A stretch of DNA of 44,755 nt from CAYPPG01 sp964412555 (GCA_964412555.1 CAYPPG010000063.1:1-44755); one strand, 5' to 3'. Positions 34,954 to 44,049 are shown, counted from the stretch's first letter. Made by a program: numbers and translations. Notes: a model not told the origin generated them from the letters alone.

Positions 34954-34994
34954 AATCCTGTAAATCCTTGAATCTTGGCCATCCTGATTCAGAC
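34954..34994 (+). repeat. copy 3 of the 42-nt dispersed repeat
   Basis: AATCCTGTAAATCC, TTGAATCTTGGCC and ATCCTGATTCAGAC in sequence. It overlaps the spurious upstream extension of the next frame, supporting the later start at 35031. Confidence 0.6.
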
Positions 34995-35030
34995 AAAAAC
35001 TTCAATTTTCCGACAGGACATGATAAAATC

Positions 35031-38000
35031 ATGATGCTACTACAAACATTTTACAAAACGATCATCATCTTTTATTCTTTTTTCTTGATGACATCGCTTT
35101 GTTTTGCAATCGATCAAGCCGGCCCTTACCAAATCCAAACCCTACGCGCCGCCATCCACGATTTGATCGACACCTACGGCCCTAAATATCCCCTCGGTCA
35201 AGAGTTTCTCGAACACCTGGATATTCTCCAAGAATCGAGCGATTATTCCGAACCGCAATGGCAACGCAACTTTCAACAATTGCAGCAAGAGGCATTATTA
35301 TCCAATCCCCTGCTGCGCGGCAAGAAAATCCTCCTCATCAAACGAAAGAAAAAAACACAAAAAGAAGCCCGCGCCCATTACGCCGCCCACAATTCCAATC
35401 TGAATTACGGAAGAAACATCTGGGTTTCCAACGCTCCCGGCCGCCTGTTCGGTTTCCCTTCCAACCACGAATGCAACTCCTCCCTCGAGCGCCTCGGATA
35501 CGACAACGAAATCGCCGTCCTGTATCCGCTTCGTCCAAATGGGAAACTAACGACTCTCTACCGGCCCGACAACGGCGGCTATGTCGGTGAAGTCGACTTG
35601 CATTGGGATACGGATCGTTTTCTTTTTACGCAATCCGACAAAGAAAATTGGAAAATCTGGCAAATCGGCGCCGACGGCAAAGGTTTGACGCAAATCTCAC
35701 GAGCCCCGGAAGACGTGGATTGCATGGACGCCTGCTACACACCGGACGGCAGAATCGTATTCGGTAGCACCGCCTCCTATCAATCCGTTCCCTGCTGGCA
35801 CGGCATCCGCCGCGTCTTGAATCTATACAGCATGAACGCCGACGGCTCCGGCATGCAGCAGCTCTGCTTCGACCAAGATCACGATTTCCATGCCAGCATC
35901 CTGAATAACGGTCAGATCATCTTCAACCGTTGGGACTACACCGGTATCAGCCACATCTTCCTGCGCGAACTCATGGTCATGAATCCGGACGGCACTTTCC
36001 AACGCGCAATCTACGGCAGCAATTCCTGGTTCCCGAATTCACTCTACTTCCCCCGCGCTCTGCCGGGTAGCAACAACAAACTGATCTGCATCCTCTCCGG
36101 ATATCACGGCGTCCACCGCATGGGGCAGCTCGTATTGATCGACACGAACCAAGGCTGGTTTGAAACCGATGGACTTATCCAGCGAATTTCCGGCCGCAAT
36201 CAAAAGATCAATCCGATGATCCGCGACAACCTCGTCGATCAAGATTGGCCGAAGTTCCTCCATCCCTATCCACTGAACGATAAATATTTTCTCGTTTCAG
36301 GATGGCTGGATGAAAAGTCCAACTGGGGAATCTATCTTGCCGACGTGTTCGACAATCTGACGTTAGTATATGAAGATCCCGATTACGGCCTCTTCGAACC
36401 GATCCCCCTTCAAAAACGCCCGATACCGCCGGCAATCCCCGACCGCACCGATCCCACCCAAAAAGAAGGAATCGTCTATCTGCAGGATATCTACGCCGGA
36501 CCAGGACTGGCCGGAGTTCCAAAAGGCACAATTAAAAGCCTTCGTGTCATCGCCTACCATTTCGGGTACCGCGGACTCGCCGGCCCCGACAAAATCGGCC
36601 GCGGCGGCCCATGGGAAGTTATGCGTATTCTCGGAACCGTCCCCATCGAAGATGACGGTTCCGCCATCTTTCGCGTGCCGGCCAAAACACCGCTCAGCAT
36701 TCAACCTTTGGACAGGGAAGGGAACGCTGTCCAACTCATGCGCAGTTGGTTCACTGCCATGCCGGGCGAAAAAGTCTCCTGCGTCGGCTGCCATGAGCGT
36801 CCCTCCGACGCACCTTTGAAGAAAATGTCGTTTGCCGCCCTGCGCGAACCCCGCGAGATCGAACCGTGGTACGGCCCCCCGCGCGGTTTCGATTTTGAGC
36901 GTGAAGTGCAACCGGTCCTCAATCGCCACTGCGTCGAGTGCCACGATGGACGCAGCAACGTCCCCCTCGACCTGCGCCCCGCATCTGCCTTCCCGAATTA
37001 TCGAGGATTACCTTTGAGCAAATTAGGCCACGACCGGCTCCATCCCAAAATGTTGGAAGATACGAACGCATTCGTAAAATACACCCCTGCCTATGACGCC
37101 TTGCTTCCCTACGTCCGCCGTGTCGGTATCGAAGACGATGTTAGCCTCTTGGTTCCCGGTGAGTACCAAGCCGATACCAGTCCCCTCATTCAACTGCTGG
37201 CCAAAGGCCATCAGGGAGTGGAACTGGACGGCGAATCCTGGGATCGTCTCGTTACCTGGATCGACCTCAACTGTCCCTGCCACGGCACCTGGGGCGATGT
37301 CTATCCCATTCCCGACAACGCACACGAAAGACGCATGGAACTCCGAAAAATGTACGGCGGCCCCGAAGAAGATCCTGAAATCATCCCGAACATGCCGCAC
37401 CAAACCGAACACGCCGTATTGCAGCTTTCCACTCTCCAAACGGAAACAAAAGACATGTTTGCCTCACTGGCCGATTCTACAACGATAAAAGAAATACAAC
37501 CGCAGCCAGTGGAATTGGAGACAAAAACCATCACTCACCCCTCAGGAATTCAAATAAAAATGGTGAAAATCCCCGCCGGCGAATTCATCATGGGTGATGA
37601 GAACGGCGAGCCGGATGAATATCCCTGCCAAACGGTCAAAATCGAAAACCCATTCTGGATGAGCACATGCGAAATCACCAACGAGCAATTCAAACTCTTC
37701 GACCCAGCCCATGACAGCCGCTACTACACAAAACGCCACGCCCGCACCGATGACCGCGGATTGCCCCTCGATCAACCCGATCAACCCGTCGTCCGCGTCT
37801 CCTGGGAAGAAGCGATGGACTACTGCCGATGGCTCTCAAAGCAAACCGGCCTGCACTTCACCTTACCGACCGAAGCCCAATGGGAATACGCCTGCCGCGC
37901 CGGAACCGCCACTCCCTTCCATTTCGGAACCCGAGACGCCGATCCCTCCAAATGGGCAAACACCGCGGACAAACTGTTCAGCTACGGCATGATCAAAAAC

Positions 38001-38333
38001 GGAAAACAAATCACCGGCGGCCTGGAACACCTAGTCCTAGAAGGCTCCATCATGTGCAACCCCCAATTCAACGACCAATCCGTCGTCACCGCCCCCGCCG
38101 CCACCTACCAACCCAATCCCTGGGGACTTTTTGACATGCACGGCAACGCCGCCGAATGGACATCGTCTTTTTACCAGAAATACGGCAATCTTTTTAAAGA
38201 AGGAAATGAAAGAAAGGTAGTACGAGGCGGATCCTTCTTCGACAATCTAAACCGCTGCCGCTCTGCCTATCGCTTGAGTTATCCGAAATGGCGCAAGGTG
38301 TTCAATGTTGGATTCCGTGTGGTATGCGAGTAG
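35031..38333 (+). CDS. exported propeller/HZS-alpha-like/di-haem cytochrome protein with C-terminal SUMF1-type domain
   Basis: A 1100-residue multidomain protein. I start it at ATG 35031 because a signal peptide follows at once and the longer frame begins in a repeat. In order: signal peptide (about 1-28), a TolB/WD40-like propeller (about 120-450; V-D-C-M-D-A-C-Y-T-P-D-G-R-I-V-F, Y-S-M-N-A-D-G-S-G), a domain like the hydrazine synthase alpha middle region (G-I-V-Y-L-Q-D-I-Y-A-G-P-G-L), and two haem-binding CxxCH sites (C-V-G-C-H near 583, C-V-E-C-H near 633). The sulfatase-modifying-factor domain follows (about 838-1100; T-E-A-Q-W-E-Y-A-C-R-A-G, G-N-A-A-E-W). The first active-site Cys of true formylglycine-generating enzymes is replaced by Asp. 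Probably periplasmic electron transfer; substrate unknown. Confidence 0.85.
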   Translation: MMLLQTFYKTIIIFYSFFLMTSLCFAIDQAGPYQIQTLRAAIHDLIDTYGPKYPLGQEFLEHLDILQESSDYSEPQWQRNFQQLQQEALLSNPLLRGKKILLIKRKKKTQKEARAHYAAHNSNLNYGRNIWVSNAPGRLFGFPSNHECNSSLERLGYDNEIAVLYPLRPNGKLTTLYRPDNGGYVGEVDLHWDTDRFLFTQSDKENWKIWQIGADGKGLTQISRAPEDVDCMDACYTPDGRIVFGSTASYQSVPCWHGIRRVLNLYSMNADGSGMQQLCFDQDHDFHASILNNGQIIFNRWDYTGISHIFLRELMVMNPDGTFQRAIYGSNSWFPNSLYFPRALPGSNNKLICILSGYHGVHRMGQLVLIDTNQGWFETDGLIQRISGRNQKINPMIRDNLVDQDWPKFLHPYPLNDKYFLVSGWLDEKSNWGIYLADVFDNLTLVYEDPDYGLFEPIPLQKRPIPPAIPDRTDPTQKEGIVYLQDIYAGPGLAGVPKGTIKSLRVIAYHFGYRGLAGPDKIGRGGPWEVMRILGTVPIEDDGSAIFRVPAKTPLSIQPLDREGNAVQLMRSWFTAMPGEKVSCVGCHERPSDAPLKKMSFAALREPREIEPWYGPPRGFDFEREVQPVLNRHCVECHDGRSNVPLDLRPASAFPNYRGLPLSKLGHDRLHPKMLEDTNAFVKYTPAYDALLPYVRRVGIEDDVSLLVPGEYQADTSPLIQLLAKGHQGVELDGESWDRLVTWIDLNCPCHGTWGDVYPIPDNAHERRMELRKMYGGPEEDPEIIPNMPHQTEHAVLQLSTLQTETKDMFASLADSTTIKEIQPQPVELETKTITHPSGIQIKMVKIPAGEFIMGDENGEPDEYPCQTVKIENPFWMSTCEITNEQFKLFDPAHDSRYYTKRHARTDDRGLPLDQPDQPVVRVSWEEAMDYCRWLSKQTGLHFTLPTEAQWEYACRAGTATPFHFGTRDADPSKWANTADKLFSYGMIKNGKQITGGLEHLVLEGSIMCNPQFNDQSVVTAPAATYQPNPWGLFDMHGNAAEWTSSFYQKYGNLFKEGNERKVVRGGSFFDNLNRCRSAYRLSYPKWRKVFNVGFRVVCE

Positions 38334-38519
38334 TGACTTACCATGTAGGGTAGGCTCGATTTAGCCAAATATTGTTAATTTGATGTTATGTATGAATTTA
38401 CCCCAACGTGATTGTATATGATAGAAAAGATTGCAACCTATAAATTCCACCCTGAAGGATTCGCAGAAAGACCTGATATGAATGCTTGTTTGCAATAATG
38501 AAATCGTAAAAGGAAAACC

Positions 38520-40292
38520 ATGCTACTCAACGGACTGGATTGGTTCATCATTCTTGGCTATTTCATCCTCGCGTTATCCATCGGATTGATATTCGCGCGA
38601 AGGGCAGGGAAGGATATCGACGAATTTTTCGTCTCCGGCCGGAATTTACCCTGGTGGGTGGTCGGAACCTCGATGGTGGCGACCACTTTCGCCACCGATA
38701 CCCCGATGTTGATCACCAACCTTGTGCGCACACGCGGAGTCAGCGGCAACTGGGCATGGTGGGCGTTTTTGTTGACCGGTATGGTGACCGTCTTTTTGTA
38801 CGCCAAACTCTGGCGGCGCTCAGGAGTGTTGACCGATATCGGGTTCTATGAATTACGTTACTCAGGGAAAGCGGCGGCTTTTCTGCGCGGTTTCCGGGCA
38901 ATCTACCTGGGATTCGTTTTCAACGTGATCGTCATGGCCATCGTCACCCTGGCGGCGATCAAGATATCTGGAATCCTTCTCGGTTTCAACAAATATACAA
39001 CTGTCCTGATTTGCGGAATCATCACGGCAATCTATTCCAGTACTGCGGGATTATGGGGCGTCGTCGTCACGGATTTATTCCTGTTCGTCATGGCCATGAC
39101 CGGCTCCATCGGAGCGGCCTATTATGCGTTGTCGCATGAAAAAGTCGGTGGATTGAGTGGCCTGCTCAGCCATCCGGAAGTGCAAAACTCGATTTCCATT
39201 CTTCCCGATTTTACCCGCTGGGAAGAGGTTGTGCCGGTCTTCATCATCCCCTTCGCGATCCAATGGTGGAGCGTGTGGTATCCAGGAGCCGAACCGGGCG
39301 GCGGCGGTTTCGTTGCGCAACGCATGCTCGCCTCGAAAGACGAAAAAAACTCACTCCTGGCAACCCTGTGGTTCAACGTGGCCCATTACGCGGTTCGCCC
39401 CTGGCCGTGGATTCTCGTGGCGCTCTGCTCTATCGCCGTTTTTCCAACCCTTGACGATCTCCGCATGCGGTTCCCCGATTTGGAAGAAGGATTCATCGCC
39501 CACGATCTGGGCTATCCGGCCATGCTGACCTTCGTTCCCCACGGTATGCTGGGTCTTGTGATCGCCTCGCTTGCTGCCGCGTATATGTCGACAATCAGCA
39601 CCTGCCTCAACTGGGGGGCATCGTATCTAACCGATGACTATTACCGCAGATTTGTCAAACCGGACGCCGATCAAAAACATTATGTCCTGTTTGCGCGAAT
39701 GGCGACGGTCGTTTTGATGATATGCGCCTGCGCGCTTTCCTTCGCCTTGGGCAGCGCCTTGCAGGGCTTCGAAATTCTCTTGCAAATCGGAGCAGGCACG
39801 GGCTTGATCTTCTTACTGCGCTGGTTCTGGTGGCGCGTCAACGCTTTCAGCGAAATCACCGCCATGGTGGTCTCATTCGTCATGGCCCTCTACTTCAAGT
39901 TCGTCCATCCGAGCGTCGCCCCGAACGCACTGCTGGAATCCTGGCAAGAATTGGTAATCGGCGTAGCCATAACCACATTCTCCTGGCTCCTCATTACCTA
40001 CATCACCCCCAAAACCGAACGCCAAGTCCTCCAACAATTCTACGACAAAATCCGCCCCATGGGCCGAGGCTGGAGCAAGGTCGTTGATACGACGAAAGGA
40101 GAAGGCCAGGCGGGATTTACTCCAGCGATTTTGTGCATCTGCCTGGGCTGCTTCGCCGTCTACAGCGCCTTGTTCGCAACGGGGTATTATATTTACGGCT
40201 TATATACACTCGCGGTTGTGTTGACGGTTGTTTGTCTGGTGAGTGCTGTTGGGATATTCGTTCTCTTGCCGAGAACAGAATGGCGGCAGTGA
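38520..40292 (+). CDS. sodium:solute symporter (SSS family)
   Basis: A 590-residue transporter with about thirteen hydrophobic segments. The amino end has the family's short outer segment and D-E-F-F-V-S-G-R-N-L-P-W-W. Inside are F-A-T-D-T-P-M-L and the C-terminal-half signature Y-M-S-T-I-S-T-C-L-N-W-G-A-S-Y-L-T-D-D-Y-Y-R-R-F. It likely imports a sugar, carboxylate or similar solute by sodium symport; the family does not reveal which. The ATG at 38520 has AAAGGA upstream. It follows the propeller/cytochrome gene by 186 bp and may supply the pathway formed by the preceding genes, which is an inference. Confidence 0.95.
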   Translation: MLLNGLDWFIILGYFILALSIGLIFARRAGKDIDEFFVSGRNLPWWVVGTSMVATTFATDTPMLITNLVRTRGVSGNWAWWAFLLTGMVTVFLYAKLWRRSGVLTDIGFYELRYSGKAAAFLRGFRAIYLGFVFNVIVMAIVTLAAIKISGILLGFNKYTTVLICGIITAIYSSTAGLWGVVVTDLFLFVMAMTGSIGAAYYALSHEKVGGLSGLLSHPEVQNSISILPDFTRWEEVVPVFIIPFAIQWWSVWYPGAEPGGGGFVAQRMLASKDEKNSLLATLWFNVAHYAVRPWPWILVALCSIAVFPTLDDLRMRFPDLEEGFIAHDLGYPAMLTFVPHGMLGLVIASLAAAYMSTISTCLNWGASYLTDDYYRRFVKPDADQKHYVLFARMATVVLMICACALSFALGSALQGFEILLQIGAGTGLIFLLRWFWWRVNAFSEITAMVVSFVMALYFKFVHPSVAPNALLESWQELVIGVAITTFSWLLITYITPKTERQVLQQFYDKIRPMGRGWSKVVDTTKGEGQAGFTPAILCICLGCFAVYSALFATGYYIYGLYTLAVVLTVVCLVSAVGIFVLLPRTEWRQ

Positions 40293-40312
40293 AGAGATGG
40301 GTAGACGGGTGC

Positions 40313-40339
40313 CAAGGGCAAGGCACCAGCCTGCCCTTG
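40313..40339. repeat. 8-bp palindrome (CAAGGGCA/TGCCCTTG)
   Basis: CAAGGGCA (40313-40320) and TGCCCTTG (40332-40339) are exact complements with an 11-nt loop, shortly after the symporter stop. Its core is the same as those at 32393 and 43691. Confidence 0.7.
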
Positions 40340-40413
40340 ACTTTGAGCACAAACCGACACGTGAGTATCGTTTGATTTTCGAATGAGGAGAACAGTAATC
40401 GATCAATATAGGA

Positions 40414-40946
40414 TTATTGATTCAATGATTGGATGAACTCATCGAGGGATGAAGCGGTGACTGCAGTTTTGCGCATATCCCGTAAATGGGGCAAGTCATC
40501 GATTTGGCGAATGGATTCGTATAAAGAAGAAGGGATATTCGTAAATCGCATCTCTAAAAATTCGATCAAAACTTCTCTGGCTTCCTCAAGGCTTCCTTCT
40601 TCTTTCCCTCGTTCGAATCCCTTTTTCATGGCCAGTTCTTCAAAAGGTGCGATGAATGGCATTTTCTTTTCCTCCTGGTACCGATGAATTTCTTCAGTAA
40701 ATTCTTTTTCTATCCCCATGTTTCCTCTCCGGTTTGTCGATAAACTTTGATCAATTTATCGACAAACCGTTTCTCAATTTTGGCTTCCCGTACAATCTTT
40801 TGAAACTCCTTGTCCAGACACTCATATCCCCGTGCCCAATCGATCTCGTCATAGATTTTCGGTAAAAAGAATAATATGAAATCCTGGAAATAGGCTTCCA
40901 AGATTTCTTTCCAAGCGCTGTCGTAGATAATATGCTCATATTTCAT
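40414..40946 (-). pseudogene. internally deleted Rpn/PD-(D/E)XK-type transposase-associated nuclease gene
   Basis: Two minus-strand frames together form the two ends of an Rpn-like protein. The first, from ATG 40946 with perfect SD GGAGGTGATC, encodes M-K-Y-E-H-I-I-Y-D-S-A-W-K-E-I-L-E-A-Y-F-Q-D-F and runs to R-Q-T-G-E-E-T-W-G before a stop at 40710. Intact relatives continue there into the nuclease core. Instead, the overlapping frame (from 40719) reads E-F-T-E-E-I-H-R-Y-Q-E-E-K-K-M-P-F-I then K-K-G-F-E-R-G-K-E-E-G and the helical C-terminus normally found after the core. So the middle, with the catalytic E-x-Q region, has been lost and the frame changed. The extension upstream to 41279 is not coding. 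Confidence 0.75.
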
Positions 40947-41011
40947 CGCATTGATCACCTCCATTTTGGAACAGGGCATCCCAACTCGCAGCATTTTAAA
41001 TGAATACTGCC

Positions 41012-41035
41012 GGAGCGCGGGCATCCCTGCCCGCA
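41012..41035. repeat. palindromic element with core GCGGGCA TCCC TGCCCGC
   Basis: A perfect 7-bp stem with a four-base loop (41017-41023, 41028-41034), preceded by GGAGC as in the copy between grpE and dnaK. The 40947-41277 gap otherwise holds no gene. Confidence 0.65.
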
Positions 41036-41277
41036 TTTTACAGTGGGCAGTAAGGCAAGACGTAAATCTGTCCTGTTGTTTCGTCCCTATTCGCAAGGAT
41101 AGACTTCGCAAATCCGTGCACCCTGTCGAGAGCAAATAATTCATGGTATTCTTACCGTTTATGGGCGAGCGATCAATATTTTGTGTTGAAAAATGTTCAA
41201 AAAATTTGCAAAAAAACATTGACAGCAGTAGATAGTGTATGATAAAATTATCTATTCTTTTTTGGGAGGTCTTCGAC

Positions 41278-42955
41278 ATGAATTACAAATTCAATCTTTT
41301 CCTGGCCATCTTTTTGCTCCTTCCTTCCTTCCTTCCTTCCTTCCTTTTTGATACTCTCTTCTTCATTTGGGGCTGAGCTAGTTGTTGATAAATCAGGAGC
41401 AGGTGATTTCACCAAAATCCAAACTGCAGTGAATGCCGCCGTCGAGGGGGATACGATTAAAATCCGCCCCGGAAATTATTCGGAACAGGTCATCATTGAC
41501 AAACAAATTACTCTGGAAGGTTCCGGATATTTAAACACTTCTCTCGATTACTCTCTTGGGGATGCAATAGCGGTCACATCACCTAAAGGTGCTATCATTA
41601 AGGGATTATGGATAACCGCATCCCAAAATGGTATTTACACAGTAGCAGCAAATACATCTCCTAATCCCGATATACCTCCTGGTGGAAGTACCGCTATTAG
41701 CAATTGTGTGATCTCAAATTGTGGAAGTAGTGCTATTTCATTTAATGGTGATGGTGCTCTTGATGTTAAAAATACCATCATACAGAACTGTGGTGCAAGT
41801 GGAATTTTTGGCGCAAAGAGTTATCAATATCAAACTGAAACTGGTTATATTCATCCTACCTTTACTGCAAATATACAAAATTGTGTTATCGTAAATAATG
41901 GAGGACATGGCATTGGTATTCAACCTCAAACTGCGAGAATCACAAATTGTACAATTATGAATAATGCAGGATCGGGTGTTGCTACTACTACTAGTGGTAC
42001 TTTGAGTATATTGAATAGTATAATATGTAATAATACAAAATACGCTCTTGAAAATGGTGGAAATGTATCTTATAGTAATTTATGGAATAATAAAGAAGGG
42101 AAAGTAAAATATAATTCAACTGAAGGAATGGGAATTATTGAACAAGATCCATTGCTCACCGATGATTATAAATTGCAGCCAGGTTCTCCATGCATTGACG
42201 CAGGTGATCCTTTTCCTGGTTCCAACGATCCCGACGGCACCCGCAACGACATGGGCGCATACGGCGGGCCAGGCGCGGCCAATTGGGATTCCGGAAGTGT
42301 AACACCTCCCGTAACTCCACCCGGTCCCGGTGTTCCTGTAACGATCTCACCAACTATTGTATATCCATTCAGTGGCGCTACCTCGGATGCAAATAAATTG
42401 GTGCTTTTCCCGCCAGGATCGCCGGGAGAATTCAATCTAGGCGATGTGTATTTCCGGCCTTTGACCACCAAAACCGGAGATGAAGACTATACCGATGGCT
42501 TTGGGGTGTCAGCCATTCTCGATCCGGGGGAAGGGGTAACGTTTTATGCCGCGCCTTTACCGGCGGGAGAAGATTATGTGTATCTTCGGATCGGAGCATG
42601 GTGTACAGAATCCACTGTATCTTTGGCCGTCGGCGCGTTAGATGCGGTAGCGGGGAACAATTTAGCGAGCGCGGCGCTCAACGGCTCGATCGAAGCGAAT
42701 ATTCTGATGAATGCCGGGCGGTGTAAAAACAAATTCGGATATCTCGAAGCGTTTTACAAATGCGAACGGGGAGCAATTGTACCGGTTTTTCAAGCCGCCA
42801 ATAGTCCCGACGCGGCGAGAGTAACGGTACAGTTCGATAATTTGGAAATCTTCCGAATCTCAAAAGATCAAATGCCGACTTTCTCATCAGGAAACCAAGC
42901 CGGTGCCAAGCGGTTTTTCCGGCTTGGGGATCGTTTGGTATTTGAGAATTATTAA
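41278..42955 (+). CDS. exported right-handed beta-helix protein, out of frame at a (CCTT)7 tract (candidate phase-OFF state)
   Basis: A perfect ribosome binding site (GGGAGG, 8-nt spacing) precedes the ATG at 41278, which starts a signal-peptide-like frame (M-N-Y-K-F-N-L-F-L-A-I-F-L-L-L-P) that ends early at TGA 41374-41376. The large frame is +1 relative to it and has only a TTG at 41348 without a ribosome binding site. Removing one CCTT unit, or adding two, joins them into a 557-residue protein whose signal peptide ends S-S-F-G-A before E-L-V-V-D-K. That protein has N-terminal parallel beta-helix repeats (about residues 30-290, G-G-S-T-A-I-S-N-C-V-I-S-N-C-G-S) and the common end of such repeats (S-P-C-I-D-A-G-D-P). 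A Pro-rich linker and a C-terminal beta domain follow. Likely a surface carbohydrate-binding protein or lyase. Confidence 0.85.
41319..41346 (+). repeat. (CCTT)7 simple sequence repeat in the signal-peptide coding region
   Basis: Seven uninterrupted CCTT units, followed by TTTG. Tetranucleotide length changes alter the reading frame of the gene starting at 41278. Six or nine units would give the full frame; seven give a stop at 41374-41376. Confidence 0.95.
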
Positions 42956-42978
42956 TCAACTAATGCAAAGGGGAGCAG

Positions 42979-43656
42979 ATGATGTCGAAAATGAAAAATT
43001 CAGCAAATTTCTTATCAATTATGGGGATCATGATCGTATTAAAAGGCTGTGTAGCGGCAGCTCCGATTATTTGGGGTGCCAGTTGGGTAACAACCGGTTT
43101 TTCTGCATTTAAATTGGTTCAACTAACAACGGGAGGTTCCGTAGGCGTCAATTTTTCAGAAGAAGAAAAACAAATTTCGGAAGTCGATAAGGAAGCGCTT
43201 TCATCAATAAAGCACCTGGCAATATTCCCCGGACATACCATAAAAGTGAGACTTGCAGAGAAACTTCAAGATACTCAATCACTCCAAATTATTACTCCAT
43301 ATCAGGTTGAACAAGCCGATATGAAAGCAGTACAAATCAGTCATTCGACTTATATGATGGAAAGTGAAAAGTTGGATGAATATGCTCGAATTGGAAAATT
43401 GGTCAACGCTGACGCCGTACTTGATTATGTAGAAGAAATGGGCGGTTATAACTCAAATTTTTGGTCTTTTAATAGGTCCGAAATCTCAACATTATTTACG
43501 ATTAAAATCATCAGTGTTACTCAACAACGAATAATCTGGAGTCAACAGGGAGAAATTGTTGCAAAATTAGGTTCTAAACATCCTCCGCAGGGAGAGATCG
43601 AAAATATTGTCGCTGGTGCTCTAGTTGAGAAACTTGATTCAGTATTGAAGATTTAG
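42979..43656 (+). CDS. putative outer-envelope lipoprotein, CsgG/GNA1162-like (weak)
   Basis: The 225-residue product has a basic N-terminus, a hydrophobic stretch and a lipobox L-K-G-C with Cys at 24, so it is a predicted lipoprotein. The mature part is alpha/beta with A-I-F-P-G-H-T-I-K-V-R-L-A-E-K-L early, N-A-D-A-V-L-D-Y-V-E in the middle and I-I-S-V-T-Q-Q-R-I-I-W-S-Q-Q-G-E later. This recalls the CsgG/GNA1162-type fold, but I am not sure of that. The ATG has AAAGGGGAG upstream. It follows the beta-helix gene by 23 bp and may be transcribed with it. Its base composition is richer in A/T than in the 31-40 kb block. Confidence 0.6.
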   Translation: MMSKMKNSANFLSIMGIMIVLKGCVAAAPIIWGASWVTTGFSAFKLVQLTTGGSVGVNFSEEEKQISEVDKEALSSIKHLAIFPGHTIKVRLAEKLQDTQSLQIITPYQVEQADMKAVQISHSTYMMESEKLDEYARIGKLVNADAVLDYVEEMGGYNSNFWSFNRSEISTLFTIKIISVTQQRIIWSQQGEIVAKLGSKHPPQGEIENIVAGALVEKLDSVLKI

Positions 43657-43690
43657 TGCATTTCGATAATCCAATATTTAAGCGCGATCC

Positions 43691-43718
43691 GCCAAGGGCA
43701 GCTTCGCTTGCCCTTGGC
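43691..43718. repeat. 10-bp palindrome (GCCAAGGGCA/TGCCCTTGGC)
   Basis: GCCAAGGGCA (43691-43700) and TGCCCTTGGC (43709-43718) are exact complements with an 8-nt loop, in the gap before the antitoxin gene. It is the longest stem of the GGGCA-core family in the window. Confidence 0.75.
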
Positions 43719-43821
43719 ACTCCAACAAATTTGACGCGATAATCCCTTGCAGTATACTAAAATCAAACAAACAGTATGGGAGTGATTTTTAATCATTCAC
43801 AATCAGGAAAGGAGAACATCA

Positions 43822-44049
43822 ATGATTGTGCATGCCGAAGTGGATGAAAACGGCGTGGTGAAATTGAGCGATCCGGAGTGGCGGGGAAAAAAAATTACAC
43901 TGTCGTTATCGGAACACGAACAAGATGAATTTGAAAGAGAAACAGACTGGGAAGCAATAAAGGAAATATTCAGAAAAGCAGATACGCTGGATTTTCCCCG
44001 GCGAAGCCATGAGGAAATCATAAAAGATCTTCATGAACTACGAGGGTAG
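43822..44049 (+). CDS. putative antitoxin of a PIN toxin-antitoxin pair
   Basis: The 75-residue protein begins M-I-V-H-A-E-V-D-E-N-G-V-V-K-L-S-D-P, as in small DUF2281/VapB-like antitoxins with a beta-rich DNA-binding amino end. It continues with a helical, charged half (E-T-D-W-E-A-I-K-E-I-F-R-K-A). AAAGGAG is 7 nt before the ATG. The last base of its stop is the first base of the downstream toxin's GTG codon, the tight coupling typical of toxin-antitoxin operons. It should bind and neutralise the PIN protein and repress the shared promoter; this is inference from the arrangement. Confidence 0.75.
   Translation: MIVHAEVDENGVVKLSDPEWRGKKITLSLSEHEQDEFERETDWEAIKEIFRKADTLDFPRRSHEEIIKDLHELRG

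Noticed and set aside
36363..36944. 193-codon minus-strand frame inside the cytochrome gene
   Set aside because: Lies wholly opposite conserved coding sequence with clear haem and domain motifs; no start signal.
37265..37290. C-P-C-H in the propeller/cytochrome protein as a third haem site
   Set aside because: It has only one residue between the cysteines, so it is not a CxxCH motif.
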